Notes under the pieces: model-generated | The model's input: only the letters and a program-made list of their open reading frames with translations | What the model was told of the DNA's origin: nothing | The model's database searches: none | Position numbers and translations under genes: made by a program | NCBI RefSeq assembly: GCF_000016665.1 | Contig: NC_009523.1 | Location: 4,401,501 to 4,465,500 of the forward strand | Source of the DNA: Roseiflexus sp. RS-1 | GTDB taxonomy: Bacteria; Chloroflexota; Chloroflexia; Chloroflexales; Roseiflexaceae | Length of the DNA: 64,000 nt | Reading direction: 5' to 3' | Part shown: positions 37,460 through 46,870 of the stretch, piece after piece | How the letters are laid out: the number at the start of each line of letters is the position of its first letter | How positions within the stretch are numbered: the stretch's first letter is position 1

Positions 37460-40360
37460 ATGATTCGCCTCTCGTTCATCACACCGCTTGCACTCATTCT
37501 CCTGACGCTGCTTCCGGCGTTGTGGGCGTTCACCCTGTTGACGCCGCGCCGCCTCGCTCCGTGGCGTTTCTGGTCGAGTCTGGCGCTGCGCAGCGTCATT
37601 CTTGCTGCGCTCGTGCTGGCGATCGCCGGTGCGCAGATTGTGCTGCCGGTGCGTGAGGTGACCACCGTTTTTTTAATCGATGTGTCGGACTCGATGACCC
37701 CAGCGCAACGTGAACGCGCTTTGCAATATGTCAACGACGCACTGGCTGCCATGCCAGCCGGTGATCGTGCCGCCGTGGTGGTGTTCGGTGAAAATGCGCT
37801 GGTGGAGCGCGCCCCCGGTCCTATTGGCGCACTGGGTCGTCTGTCATCGACGCCGATGACCACCCGCACCAATCTCCAGGAGGCGGTGCAACTGGGGCTG
37901 GCGCTGTTCCCTGCCGAGACGCAGAAGCGGTTGGTGCTCATCTCGGACGGGGGCGAAAATGCCGGAAGAGTGGCGGATGCGGCGCAACTGGCTTCGATTC
38001 GCAAGGTGCCGATCGATGTGGTGTATCTGCCCGGTGAACGTGGTCCTGACGTCATCGTCGCCGGTCTGAGCGCGCCTGCGGTTGTGCGCGAAGGGCAGGA
38101 CATCATCGTGCAGGCGAATATATCGTCCAACTATGCCACCGGCGGGCGTCTGCAAACCTTCGTTGACGGGCAACTGATCGGCGAACAGGAACTCTCCATC
38201 CCTGAAGGATCGAGCACAGTTGATATCCGTGTGCCATCGGGTGAAACCGGATTCCGGCGTCTCGAAGTCCGGCTTGATGCCGACGGCGATACCGAGCCGC
38301 AGAACAATCGAGGGGCAGCGTTCACCGAAGTGCAGGGACCGCCACGCCTGTTGCTGATCGCCTCCGACGAATCACGCGCGGCAAACCTGCGCAATGCGTT
38401 GCTCGCCGCCGGGGTGCGCGTCGATCTGCTTCCCCCCAGTCAGGCGCCAGCCACGCTCGCTCAACTTGGCGCCTACGCTGGCGTCATGATCGTCGATACC
38501 CCGGCACGTGAGATGCCGCGCACGCTGCTTGAGGCATTGCCAGCATATGTGCGCGAACTTGGGCGCGGCCTGGCGATGGTCGGCGGCGTCGACTCGTTTG
38601 GCGCTGGCGGCTACCGGCGTACACCGCTGGAACCCATGCTGCCGGTGCTGCTCGACCCGCTGGACACGAAACAACAACCCGATCTGGCGCTGGTGATGGT
38701 GATCGACCGGAGTGGCAGTATGGCTGAACCGGTGGCAGGCGGCAGGCGGAATAAACTCGATCTCGCCAAAGAAGCAGTGTACCAGGCAAGTCTCGGTTTG
38801 ACCCCCATCGACCAGGTCGGGCTGGTTGTCTTCGACGATACGGCAAACTGGGTGCTTCAGTTACAACCGTTGCCGTCGATGGTCGAAATCGAGCGGGCGC
38901 TCGGTTCATTTGGCATCGGCGGCGGCACGAATATTCGGCCCGGCATCGAACAGGCGGCGCTGGCGCTGGCATCCACCGACGCGAAGATCAAGCATGTCCT
39001 CCTGCTGACCGATGGTATTGCGGAGAGTAATTATAGCGATCTGATTGCTCAAATGCGCGCGTCCGGCATTACCATTTCCACCGTTGCAGTCGGTCTGGAT
39101 GCCAACCCTAATCTGGTCGATGTAGCGAACGCTGGCGGCGGGCGTTCCTATCGCGTGACCAGCATCGATGAAGTGCCGCGCATTTTCTTGCAGGAGACGA
39201 TTATCGCCGCCGGGCGTGACATCATCGAACAGCCAATCGAACCGCAGTTGGGTCTATCTTCGCCGATCATCCGCAGCCTGGGGGGATTGCCGCCGCTCTA
39301 CGGCTATAATGGCACAGAGGTGCGCGAGGCGGCGCGCACCCTGCTCCTCACGCCGGATGGTAAACCGTTGCTGGCGCAGTGGCAGTATGGTTTGGGGCGG
39401 GTGGTCGCCTGGACGAGCGATACCCAGGGACGCTGGGCGCGTGACTGGATCGCCTGGGATCGGTTTCCACAGTTCGCTGGCGGTCTGGCAGACCTGCTGC
39501 TCCCGCCTCGTGAGAGCGGTTTGCTCGAACTCCGGGCAACCGCCGCCGGTCCACGCGCATTTCTGGAACTGATTGCGCAGGACGAACAGGGACGTCCGCT
39601 CAACAACCTGGCAATCGCCGGGCGCGCCGTCGATCCGCAGAATCAGGGAGCGACGGTGCAGTTCCAGCAGATTGGTCCGGGCAGATACCGCGCCGCAGTG
39701 GATACGCCGTCACCGGGGGTCTACCTGGCGCAGGTTGCAGCATCCGATGCAGAAGGGCGTCAGATTGGCGTTGCGGTAACCGGCATCGTCGTCAGTTACT
39801 CGCTCGAGTACAGTGCACAGCGCGAGAACCTGCCACTTCTGACAGAGGTTGCCAGCATCAGCAGAGGACGGATCAACCCGTCGCCGGAGACAGCGTTCGC
39901 CTCACCCAACCAGGAGGTCGGTTCGGTGCGTGAGATCGGATTTCCGCTCCTCTGGCTGGCGCTGATCCTGTGGCCCCTCGACATTGCCGCGCGGCGCGTG
40001 ATGTTGCGTTTGGAGGATGTCGCCCCCTGGCTGGAACGGCTTCGCCGAAGGCGTCCCTCCGTCGTCGCTGCGCCAGAAGCATCGGCGACGATGACGCGGC
40101 TTGGCACAGCGAAACGGCGCGCAACTGCGGCGCGTCCGTCGTCGATCAGTGTGGAACGTTCTGGAATCGACGCACCGACGGTGCCACAAACCGTCGTTCC
40201 CACCGATCAGGCCTCCCAGGGGCGCGCCCCTGCGCCGCCGCCGCAGACGACCGAACAGCGCGCCAGACCGACCGCAACCCGCCCGGAAGCGGCGGAAGAG
40301 CAGTTCGCCCGGTTGCTGGCAGCAAAACAGCGCGCGCGGCGCAAATCCGAGGATCGCTGA
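37460..40360 (+). CDS. Membrane protein with two von Willebrand A domains
   Basis: A 966-residue protein of the glutamine-amidotransferase-like/VWA type. Two N-terminal transmembrane helices (about 5-27 and 39-62) precede a first VWA domain (VFLIDVSDSM, about residue 72). A CARDB-like and amidotransferase-like region follows, then a second VWA domain with the complete metal site VIDRSGSMAEP (about 413). A last transmembrane helix (FPLLWLALILWPLDIAA, about 828-845) precedes a basic, Ala/Pro-rich cytoplasmic tail. Such proteins lie near MoxR/BatA-type systems elsewhere. Function is unknown. TGGTATACT sits nine bases before the ATG, so the transcript may be leaderless. Confidence 0.85.
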   Translation: MIRLSFITPLALILLTLLPALWAFTLLTPRRLAPWRFWSSLALRSVILAALVLAIAGAQIVLPVREVTTVFLIDVSDSMTPAQRERALQYVNDALAAMPAGDRAAVVVFGENALVERAPGPIGALGRLSSTPMTTRTNLQEAVQLGLALFPAETQKRLVLISDGGENAGRVADAAQLASIRKVPIDVVYLPGERGPDVIVAGLSAPAVVREGQDIIVQANISSNYATGGRLQTFVDGQLIGEQELSIPEGSSTVDIRVPSGETGFRRLEVRLDADGDTEPQNNRGAAFTEVQGPPRLLLIASDESRAANLRNALLAAGVRVDLLPPSQAPATLAQLGAYAGVMIVDTPAREMPRTLLEALPAYVRELGRGLAMVGGVDSFGAGGYRRTPLEPMLPVLLDPLDTKQQPDLALVMVIDRSGSMAEPVAGGRRNKLDLAKEAVYQASLGLTPIDQVGLVVFDDTANWVLQLQPLPSMVEIERALGSFGIGGGTNIRPGIEQAALALASTDAKIKHVLLLTDGIAESNYSDLIAQMRASGITISTVAVGLDANPNLVDVANAGGGRSYRVTSIDEVPRIFLQETIIAAGRDIIEQPIEPQLGLSSPIIRSLGGLPPLYGYNGTEVREAARTLLLTPDGKPLLAQWQYGLGRVVAWTSDTQGRWARDWIAWDRFPQFAGGLADLLLPPRESGLLELRATAAGPRAFLELIAQDEQGRPLNNLAIAGRAVDPQNQGATVQFQQIGPGRYRAAVDTPSPGVYLAQVAASDAEGRQIGVAVTGIVVSYSLEYSAQRENLPLLTEVASISRGRINPSPETAFASPNQEVGSVREIGFPLLWLALILWPLDIAARRVMLRLEDVAPWLERLRRRRPSVVAAPEASATMTRLGTAKRRATAARPSSISVERSGIDAPTVPQTVVPTDQASQGRAPAPPPQTTEQRARPTATRPEAAEEQFARLLAAKQRARRKSEDR

Positions 40361-40378
40361 CCTGCCCGGTCTGTCGGG

Positions 40379-42370
40379 CTACCCCACAGGCGCTCGAGGC
40401 TTCACGAGCGGAAATTCGGCAATGCGCAGGTTGGTGCATCCATACGGAATGAGGCGCAGTTCTTCGACCGGTGCGTCAGAAATGACCGGTGACGGGAGCG
40501 ACGCTGCTGCACCGTGTTCTTCAATCCACCCCGGAATACGACGACCGGGCGCATATGCCACGACAGGTGCGCCTTCAGGGGCGAAAGGACGCTCGCCAAC
40601 AGGGTGATACTCAATGCGGATCGATTGTTCAGGATGCACGTCATCCAGTTCCAGACCATAGTTCCATGCCGTCACCGGCAACACTTCCCAATCCCCCAGA
40701 CAATCGGCAATCGGCGGCGGGCAGAAAGGACGCAACCGCTCTCCGGCGGCGTACCGTCCCTGTGGATCGGGAATGATGCGCTGCCAGACTTCGCCAATCG
40801 GAAGTGCGAAGACCAGTGGACCACCACTGATGACCGCACCGCCAGAGGGGCGACGTATCACCGCCGGACGCATCGGTAGATGCAGATCGATCACCGTGGT
40901 TCCTTCCCAAACACGCTCAATACGATGAAATGTTCCGGGAAGGGGCGTCGTACTCATACCGTCCACGGTCAGCAATGCCCCATCAGCCCACGCAGGAATG
41001 CGCAGAAGCAGCGGAAAGCGAGTTGCAGACTGACACGCGACGACAATCCGTACTGCTTCACGAAACGGGTAATCTGTTTCAACAGTCGCTCGAACCGCCG
41101 CACCTCCCACGGACGTCGTCAGTTCGCAGGGAGCGTATGATACAGCGACCAGTCCATCGTCCGGCGTGCGCATCCAGAGGTGGGTGGCAAATTTTGCCCA
41201 ACCCTGATGCATATTCGCCGTACAACAGCCATAGTTTGGCTCCAGACCGAAGGTGTTGGCATCGGCGCGATTGTTGGTGTAGATGTTGTCTTCGAGAATG
41301 GCGCAGCGAATCTGGTTGACCTGCTGCACGTACTGATGCGACCACATATCGGGCGCAAAAGCGGCGGGCAGAGCGTTGAATGTCATTCGCTCCAGGCGAT
41401 CCGCCAGGCGTGCATCGCCGAGGATAGCGATCAACACTTCGAGCGAATACTGATACTCAACCACGGCGCACAACTCTGTTCCCTGCGATGGGTTGAGACC
41501 GGCAAGATGCTCATCGCCGCTAAAGACGCCATTCGCCTGACCATGGAACGCATCAAGCACACTGATGATCCGCCAGACAGCATCACGGTCACGCGGATCG
41601 CCCGACTGCCGAAACCAGACGCCGGGTGTCTTGATCGCCATGGCGTTGTTGACGACATGCGACGCCATATCGAGACGAAAGGTGCACCCCGGCAGCGGCT
41701 CAGGCGGATAGATGTCCTCGCGCCGCTGACGGGACGTATAAGGGAAGCGCTCGAAATGGGCGCGCCAGTCGAACCCCTGGCGATGCACCTTGCTCGCCAG
41801 GGTCAGCAGCCACGGTTCGCCGATACGCTCATAGAGCCAGTGGATCGTCACCACCAGATCCGCCCAGCGGTAGCGCCCCCAATCGAAGAGGGGCTGTTCA
41901 TCGAGCAGCGCATCAAGGCGGTGCAAAAAACGCACCATTGCTGGCAACACTCGCTGATCGCCGGTTGCCTCGTAAAACTGACTCAACGCCTTGAACAGAA
42001 CGAACACGGGCCAGGGATCGAAAGGCTTGCGGCGAGTGTCGCTGGTGTCGTGCACCGGTCCGAGCCAGCCATCATCGCGCTGTCGTTCGAGAATATGATC
42101 GACCCAGCGGGTGACTCTGGCGATCAGAACGGCATCATCAAGGGCATACGCCAGCGGAACCATGCCATCGAGCCAGTACGGTCCACGCTCCCAACCCTCC
42201 GCGCTGCCGCCGATCCAGGCGCTGTTCGCCACATCGGGCCAGAACTGATCGAGATGCCCGCTCAGACCGTCCGCCTGCAAGCGCAACTGGCGATACAACC
42301 AGCCGCGTGGACGGATAATGCCGGGCGGGAGCGGGGTGAACATCAGGGAAGCGAGGAGCGATGATTTCAT
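40379..42370 (-). CDS. Beta-L-arabinofuranosidase, glycoside hydrolase family 127
   Basis: A 663-residue GH127 protein (formerly DUF1680). An (alpha/alpha)6 barrel is followed by beta domains. The zinc-linked cysteine pair typical of the family is in YGCCTANMHQGWAKF. In Bifidobacterium HypBA1 removes beta-L-arabinose from hydroxyproline-linked oligosaccharides. Other members have broader or unknown targets. No signal peptide is seen. It is alone on the minus strand, convergent with the VWA gene with an 18-bp gap. Confidence 0.92.
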   Translation of the reverse strand: MKSSLLASLMFTPLPPGIIRPRGWLYRQLRLQADGLSGHLDQFWPDVANSAWIGGSAEGWERGPYWLDGMVPLAYALDDAVLIARVTRWVDHILERQRDDGWLGPVHDTSDTRRKPFDPWPVFVLFKALSQFYEATGDQRVLPAMVRFLHRLDALLDEQPLFDWGRYRWADLVVTIHWLYERIGEPWLLTLASKVHRQGFDWRAHFERFPYTSRQRREDIYPPEPLPGCTFRLDMASHVVNNAMAIKTPGVWFRQSGDPRDRDAVWRIISVLDAFHGQANGVFSGDEHLAGLNPSQGTELCAVVEYQYSLEVLIAILGDARLADRLERMTFNALPAAFAPDMWSHQYVQQVNQIRCAILEDNIYTNNRADANTFGLEPNYGCCTANMHQGWAKFATHLWMRTPDDGLVAVSYAPCELTTSVGGAAVRATVETDYPFREAVRIVVACQSATRFPLLLRIPAWADGALLTVDGMSTTPLPGTFHRIERVWEGTTVIDLHLPMRPAVIRRPSGGAVISGGPLVFALPIGEVWQRIIPDPQGRYAAGERLRPFCPPPIADCLGDWEVLPVTAWNYGLELDDVHPEQSIRIEYHPVGERPFAPEGAPVVAYAPGRRIPGWIEEHGAAASLPSPVISDAPVEELRLIPYGCTNLRIAEFPLVKPRAPVG

Positions 42371-42676
42371 CTGGATTTCATCTGTTTCTCAGCAGAAACT
42401 CACGAAACAGTGCAACTTTCTGAACGGGCTGCACGTTATACTAGTGCAAGCGCAAGACGATAGCGGCGGTCGTCTCCAGGGCGTACAGACGCCCAACCGG
42501 ACACCCTCTCAACGCCGCCCCCTTTCGTCCTCTCTCATCCTCACCGGTCGTCGTCAGACGACCGGTTTCCTCTTTCATTCAGATATGACTTCGCTGCAAA
42601 AACGCACCGCTGAGACGCCGGGCGCACAGAGAGTAAAAAACGAACCACGATGGAGGACGTCCCGCCCTCGTCGCGT
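42371..42676. other. Intergenic region with strong hairpin
   Basis: A 10-bp perfect stem ACCGGTCGTC / GACGACCGGT with loop GTCA lies at 42543-42566, with a pyrimidine tract after it on the plus strand. It lies after the 3' end of the PCD-VOC gene and may block read-through. No gene is seen. Confidence 0.55.
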
Positions 42677-42722
42677 CTACGACGGTAAGATGCCATCGCT
42701 CCCAGGAGAAATGTGAACACTT
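42640..42722 (+). repeat. GGGC-palindrome repeat overlapping a gene end
   Basis: GTCGCGTCTACGACGGTAAG followed by ATGCCATCGCTCCCAGGAG and AAATGTGAACACTTAC matches the copies at 46575 and 51030. The copy encodes the last residues of the PCD-VOC gene (42677) on the other strand. Confidence 0.7.
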
Positions 42723-43387
42723 ACGTCTTCCGGCAGTTTCCGATCAGAACCATCGGGCCACGCGACAATACAGACACGGTTGCCGGCGCGGTCGGCGAGC
42801 GTCCAGTACGCCGGTGCGCGGGAGTCATCGACGATGCGTCCGCCCGCAGCAAGCGCTGCCTGGAGCCGTACCGCCGCCTGCTCGCGCGCGACCGACACGT
42901 CGATGTGCATCGCATGCCGCAACGACTTGCCCGCGTCGATCTCCTGCATCCAGACCGTTGATCCATGTCCGAGCGGGTCAACCGCATTGTCATCCGCCAT
43001 CGGCAGGTAACCGAGCACGGCGCGCCAGAAGTCAACGTCTATCTCGTCACGCTTCGCCGCGATTGCAACCTGCACCTCCTGGACTGCTGAACGATCAGCG
43101 ACTGCATTGGATGCTCGCGCGACCGCCGAGATCGCCCGTGCGAGATCGATGTGTCGTGGCGCCAATTGCCAGAGGTCGCGCGTCAGACGAACAGCAAGAA
43201 AACCATCCCCTACCGTCAACAACACCCCTGTGCCTTCGAGACCGGGAATGTTCGCCACCGACCCTGCCAGGCGCGCCGCTTCACCAAGCGATCCGACACG
43301 AAAGACAGCCGTTGCGCCTCCATGCAGAACAACCCAGTCAGCGACGCCTTCGGCGGAGAGAAACTCCTGGTAACCCTGTTCATCCAC
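42677..43387 (-). CDS. Fusion of pterin-4a-carbinolamine dehydratase-like and glyoxalase (VOC)-like domains
   Basis: A 236-residue two-domain protein. The N-terminal half (about 20-105) resembles a pterin-4a-carbinolamine dehydratase (TAVFRVGSLGEAARLAGSV, LTRDLWQLAPRHIDLARAIS), although the catalytic HHP motif is not seen as such. The second half (about 110-220) resembles a glyoxalase/VOC domain (DEIDVDFWRAVLGYLP, GSTVWMQEIDAGKSLRHAMHIDVSV). The same fusion occurs in actinobacteria; its activity is unknown. The last ten residues (SPGSDGILPS) come from a GGGC-palindrome repeat that seems to have replaced the old gene end. Confidence 0.72.
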   Translation of the reverse strand: MDEQGYQEFLSAEGVADWVVLHGGATAVFRVGSLGEAARLAGSVANIPGLEGTGVLLTVGDGFLAVRLTRDLWQLAPRHIDLARAISAVARASNAVADRSAVQEVQVAIAAKRDEIDVDFWRAVLGYLPMADDNAVDPLGHGSTVWMQEIDAGKSLRHAMHIDVSVAREQAAVRLQAALAAGGRIVDDSRAPAYWTLADRAGNRVCIVAWPDGSDRKLPEDVSVHISPGSDGILPS

Positions 43388-43462
43388 GATGACGCCTCCT
43401 GCCTGTTGAGTAACCTGACTTCTGTGCCTGCCGAAGACACACTTCTGACCTCACAGCAAACA

Positions 43463-43903
43463 CTACCGATCCGGTCGATTGGTATGGATGATGACACGTA
43501 CCGGCATTTCACCGGCAAGCCAGAGGAGCAGGGTGCTGACAATCGCAATCACCAGACCGCCAAGCAACGCCGACCAGAAACTATCGACGCGAAACTGCAC
43601 CCCCAGACTGCTGGCAATCGAGGCGGTCAATAAGAGCAAGAGCGCATTGATGACCAGCGTGAACAATCCCAGCGTCAGGATCACCAGCGGACACGTCAGC
43701 AGCGTCAGAATCGGGCGCAGGGCGATATTCACCAGACCAAACACCAGCGCGACCACCCCGATCTCCCAGCCAGGACCGACAAATTCGATGCCGGGCACAA
43801 TCTGGATGGCGGCGAAGATCGCCAGCGAGGTCACCAGCCAGCGCAGCACCAGGCTGCGCGCCATCTGCCAGTGAGAAGGTGGTTGTGGCGGCGATTCGGT
43901 CAT
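43463..43903 (-). CDS. Phage holin family (4_2 superfamily) membrane protein
   Basis: A 146-residue membrane protein with four hydrophobic helices: about 17-37, 45-65 (VVALVFGLVNIALRPILTLL), 72-95 and 110-130. This fits the Phage_holin_4_2 family, of which YvlD is a member. Despite the name, most are chromosomal membrane proteins of unknown function. The conserved NIALRPIL segment is present. It overlaps the Uma2 gene stop/start by four bases (ATGA), so the two are translated together. No phage genes are nearby. Confidence 0.85.
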   Translation of the reverse strand: MTESPPQPPSHWQMARSLVLRWLVTSLAIFAAIQIVPGIEFVGPGWEIGVVALVFGLVNIALRPILTLLTCPLVILTLGLFTLVINALLLLLTASIASSLGVQFRVDSFWSALLGGLVIAIVSTLLLWLAGEMPVRVIIHTNRPDR

Positions 43904-44466
43904 TGTGAGAAGAGTGTATCTGTCGTAAAACTGATCTGTGGCAGCATAACAGCAGTAATCCGGTAACCCGGCAGAATCTTCTGGAGCAGCGTATACTCGT
44001 CCGCCACGGGCATCGTATGCTGCTCAATGACCTGCCTGCCGGCATCGACAAGCCAGACCTCGGCGATGCCGGCGCGAGCGTAGCGCGGCAGTTTTTCCTG
44101 CCGGTCGTACACGAGCGACGTATCTGCGACTTCGATCACAAGCAGCACATCGCCAGGCGTTGCGAGCGCATCGACATAGTGATCATCGCGCGGACGCAAA
44201 AGCGCCAGATCGGGCTGAGGTTCATTGTAGTCATCCAGTCGGATCGGGTTTTGCACGCTGACGATGGCTGCATCACCGGCAAGATGCACCAGTAAAGCAG
44301 TGAGTCGGTTCACCAGGCTCACGTGCCGCGCGCCAATCGGACTCATCTGGTAAATCTCGCCGTCGAGCAACTCAACCCGGTCATCTTCGTGCAGAAGACC
44401 GGCTTCACGCATACGAGCGTATGCTTCGACCGTGAACCGGTGACGGGTGACTGCTACTGTCGTCAT
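43900..44466 (-). CDS. Uma2 family (DUF820) PD-(D/E)xK nuclease-like protein
   Basis: A 188-residue Uma2 protein beginning MTTVAVTRHRFTVEAYARM at 44466; the longer upstream frame is not conserved. Family features are DRVELLDGEIYQMSPIG (the Glu-Leu-Asp-Gly-Glu box), EPQPDLALLRP and VLLVIEVADTSL with the catalytic Glu, then KLPRYARAGIAEVWLVD. The fold is a PD-(D/E)xK nuclease. Targets are unknown. The family expands greatly in Chloroflexota and cyanobacteria. It differs clearly from the three related copies at 47.9-49.8 kb. Confidence 0.85.
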   Translation of the reverse strand: MTTVAVTRHRFTVEAYARMREAGLLHEDDRVELLDGEIYQMSPIGARHVSLVNRLTALLVHLAGDAAIVSVQNPIRLDDYNEPQPDLALLRPRDDHYVDALATPGDVLLVIEVADTSLVYDRQEKLPRYARAGIAEVWLVDAGRQVIEQHTMPVADEYTLLQKILPGYRITAVMLPQISFTTDTLFSQ

Positions 44467-44534
44467 TGTGAGCGCTCTTCCACACCTGTTCATCACCTGC
44501 GTGCGTATGATACCATGCCGGGAAGGTCGCGCGG

Positions 44535-45311
44535 ATGATTCCGTGCAGAGTGAACGGCGCGACTTTGACGTTCTCTCAAGCGCGCATGCTGCCTGTGTTG
44601 GACGATCAGACAATTTCTGGACTATACTGCTCGCTCGCGGGGGAGGACGTATGGTTGCTCCCGGAGCGTGCGCTTTTCTGGAAGCGCCCCGCCACACTGA
44701 TCATCGCCGACCCGCACATTGGCAAGCCGGGTGCATTCCGTGCAGCAGCGATTGCAACTCCGGAGGGAACGACCATCGCCGACCTTGAACGACTCAGTAC
44801 GGCGATACGGCGTTGCGGTGCGCAACGGCTCATTGTGCTCGGCGATCTGTTGCATGCGCGAAGTGGACGCACCGCTGCGACCATGAGCGCTGTTGAGGAA
44901 TGGCGCACCCGTCACAGCAGTCTCGACATTGTGCTGGTGCGCGGCAATCACGATACGCGCGCCGGAGACCCGCCGTACTCCTGGCGGGTGATGTGTGTTG
45001 ACGAACCATGGGACATGGCGCCGTTCACGCTGCGCCATCACCCGGAGTCGTCTGTGGCAGGCTACACGCTTGCCGGGCATCTCCATCCGGCGGCACGACT
45101 GATCGGCGCAGGAAAGCAACGTCTGACCCTGCCCTGTTTCTGGTTCGGCGCTCAGGTTGGCGTCCTGCCAGCATTCGGCAGTTTTACCGGCACAAAGGTC
45201 ATCGCCCCTGACCCAGGCGATCAGGTATTCGTCATCGCTGAAGATGCGGTGGTTGCAGTGTCGGGCGCGCCAGGCGGAACGGCATCAGCGCCGACGGCGT
45301 CGCGCCGGTAA
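44535..45311 (+). CDS. pdeM: Metallophosphoesterase, ligase-associated endonuclease PdeM type
   Basis: A 258-residue calcineurin-like phosphoesterase. The metal motifs are ADPHIGK, LGDLLHAR, RGNHD and AGHLHP, as in the PdeM family that occurs with the Lhr helicase and LigB ligase in DNA repair clusters. No ligase or helicase partner lies next to it here, so its role in repair is by family only. Its last 80 bases overlap, tail to tail, the 3' end of the oxidase gene on the other strand. Confidence 0.85.
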   Translation: MIPCRVNGATLTFSQARMLPVLDDQTISGLYCSLAGEDVWLLPERALFWKRPATLIIADPHIGKPGAFRAAAIATPEGTTIADLERLSTAIRRCGAQRLIVLGDLLHARSGRTAATMSAVEEWRTRHSSLDIVLVRGNHDTRAGDPPYSWRVMCVDEPWDMAPFTLRHHPESSVAGYTLAGHLHPAARLIGAGKQRLTLPCFWFGAQVGVLPAFGSFTGTKVIAPDPGDQVFVIAEDAVVAVSGAPGGTASAPTASRR

Positions 45312-46479
45312 GCGCCGCTTCCGCCAGCAACTGCCCGAAGCGCATGCCGAACGGCATGCCGTGACCGCAGAATCCGCCCGCCACCCACACTCCCGGCATC
45401 TCCAGCGCTGCGTCGGCGACCGGCACATAATCGGCGGTGAATGCCATCAACCCTGCCCAGCGCCGGGTGACCGTCAGACCGTCGAGGCGCGGAAACAGGC
45501 GCGGCAGGATCTGTTCGATTGCCGCCGTCACTGCCGGGGTTGGAACCATTTCCGTCACTCCCACATCACGCCCCGGCGCACAGGCGCGACACCCGCCGAT
45601 CACAATCGCCCCTTCCGGCGTTTGATGCCAGTATTCGCCGGTGGGGGTCACCGCTGCGCCGATGCCAGCGCGAAAGACGCGGCGAGTCGGCGCATACGCC
45701 AGCGCCTGACCACGAACCGGCGTTATGACCCCGTGCAGCGCCGGGATCAGATCGCGCGTCCAGGCATTGACCGTCACCACGACTGAACCAGCCTCCAGCA
45801 CACCACGATTGGTAATCACGCGCACACAACCGTTCTGTGGCGCCAGATGCTCGACACGCGCAATTGCCACACGTGCGCCGTGATGCTGCGCCGCCGCGAT
45901 CAACCCATACACCAGGCGAGCTGAATGGAGCAGCGCATCTTCCGCACCGTACAGCGCCCCCGTAATCTCGTCGCTCAGGGGCGTATCGATCAACTCCTGC
46001 GTCTGATGGCGATCCAGCAGGTCAGCGGCAAAACCGTCGGCGCGCAGCGCCGCCACGTGGCAGCGCAGATCGGCGTACTGTGCATCGCCCAACGCCAGAT
46101 TCAGATGTCCGGGTTCACGGTAGTCGCAGGCAATCTGCTCTTCGGCGATTACCTGGCGCAGCAACGCACGACTATCGAGGGTGATCTGCATCACGGCACG
46201 CGCCGTGTCGCGCCCCAACCGCGCAACCGCATCGGCATACCCTTCCGCCGTTCCGACGACGTGAAAACCGCCGTTGCGTCCGGTCGCGCCGTATGCTGGC
46301 GCAACCTGCTCGATCACCAGCGGCGCGGCGCCAGCGCGCGCCAGGAAATATGCCGTTGCCGCTCCGAAGAAACCGCCACCCACAACAACGATCTGCGCAG
46401 TCGCGGGGAGGTCGGTTGACATGACCGGCGCTGGCGCGGTCGCCTGCCAGTACGACGGGGCATCGTGGAAGACGCTCAT
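45232..46479 (-). CDS. FAD-dependent amino-acid oxidase (DAO family)
   Basis: A 415-residue flavoprotein. The FAD Rossmann motif is IVVVGGGFFGAATAYFLARAG near the N-terminus, with ATGRNGGFHVV after it, and the C-terminal FAD loop is GVWVAGGFCGHGMPFGMR. This is the DAO family of glycine, sarcosine and putrescine oxidases. The substrate is unknown. The start MSVFHDAPSYWQ at 46479 is chosen because a longer frame to 46572 is not conserved and lies in an upstream repeat-rich region. Confidence 0.85.
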   Translation of the reverse strand: MSVFHDAPSYWQATAPAPVMSTDLPATAQIVVVGGGFFGAATAYFLARAGAAPLVIEQVAPAYGATGRNGGFHVVGTAEGYADAVARLGRDTARAVMQITLDSRALLRQVIAEEQIACDYREPGHLNLALGDAQYADLRCHVAALRADGFAADLLDRHQTQELIDTPLSDEITGALYGAEDALLHSARLVYGLIAAAQHHGARVAIARVEHLAPQNGCVRVITNRGVLEAGSVVVTVNAWTRDLIPALHGVITPVRGQALAYAPTRRVFRAGIGAAVTPTGEYWHQTPEGAIVIGGCRACAPGRDVGVTEMVPTPAVTAAIEQILPRLFPRLDGLTVTRRWAGLMAFTADYVPVADAALEMPGVWVAGGFCGHGMPFGMRFGQLLAEAALTGATPSALMPFRLARPTLQPPHLQR

Positions 46480-46870
46480 GGTCTGATCCTCTGGGAAGAC
46501 GGGCGGAATCACAGGTCGTAGTATACCAGGAGTCCTGTGATTGGTCATTGTTTCACCCATGGAGGAGCACACGCGCCCGGGAGCGAGAACGTCCTGCCCT
46601 TGTCGCGTCTACGAAGGCAAGATGCCCTCGCTCCCAGGAGCAATGTGACCACTGACTTTGTCGCGTCTACGAGGGCAAGATGCCCTCGCTCCCAGGAGCG
46701 ATGTGAACATTTACTGTGATCGATGTCGGGGCGCAGAACCGGGTCACTGTGCAGCGCGCCGACGGTCTGGCGCGTCCTCATATGTCGGGTCTCACGAGCC
46801 GTTGGGAGCGTCATGTGGTATCATGATTTTCCCCCCGAACCATCGTGTCACGACCAGGAAGGAGCATCCC
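46480..46870. other. Intergenic region with repeats
   Basis: It holds two GGGC-palindrome repeats (46575-46712). The remaining bases carry the start region of the acetamidase gene, with AAGGAG before its ATG. No other gene is seen. Confidence 0.6.
46570..46712 (+). repeat. GGGC-palindrome repeat, two tandem copies
   Basis: Two copies of GTCGCGTCTACGAAGGCAAG followed by ATGCCCTCGCTCCCAGGAG, at about 46603-46642 and 46660-46700. The hairpin is GAGGGCAAGATGCCCTC. Confidence 0.75.

Noticed and set aside
43463-43903. Phage holin-like gene as a sign of a prophage
   Set aside because: The family is mostly chromosomal, and no other phage gene lies nearby.
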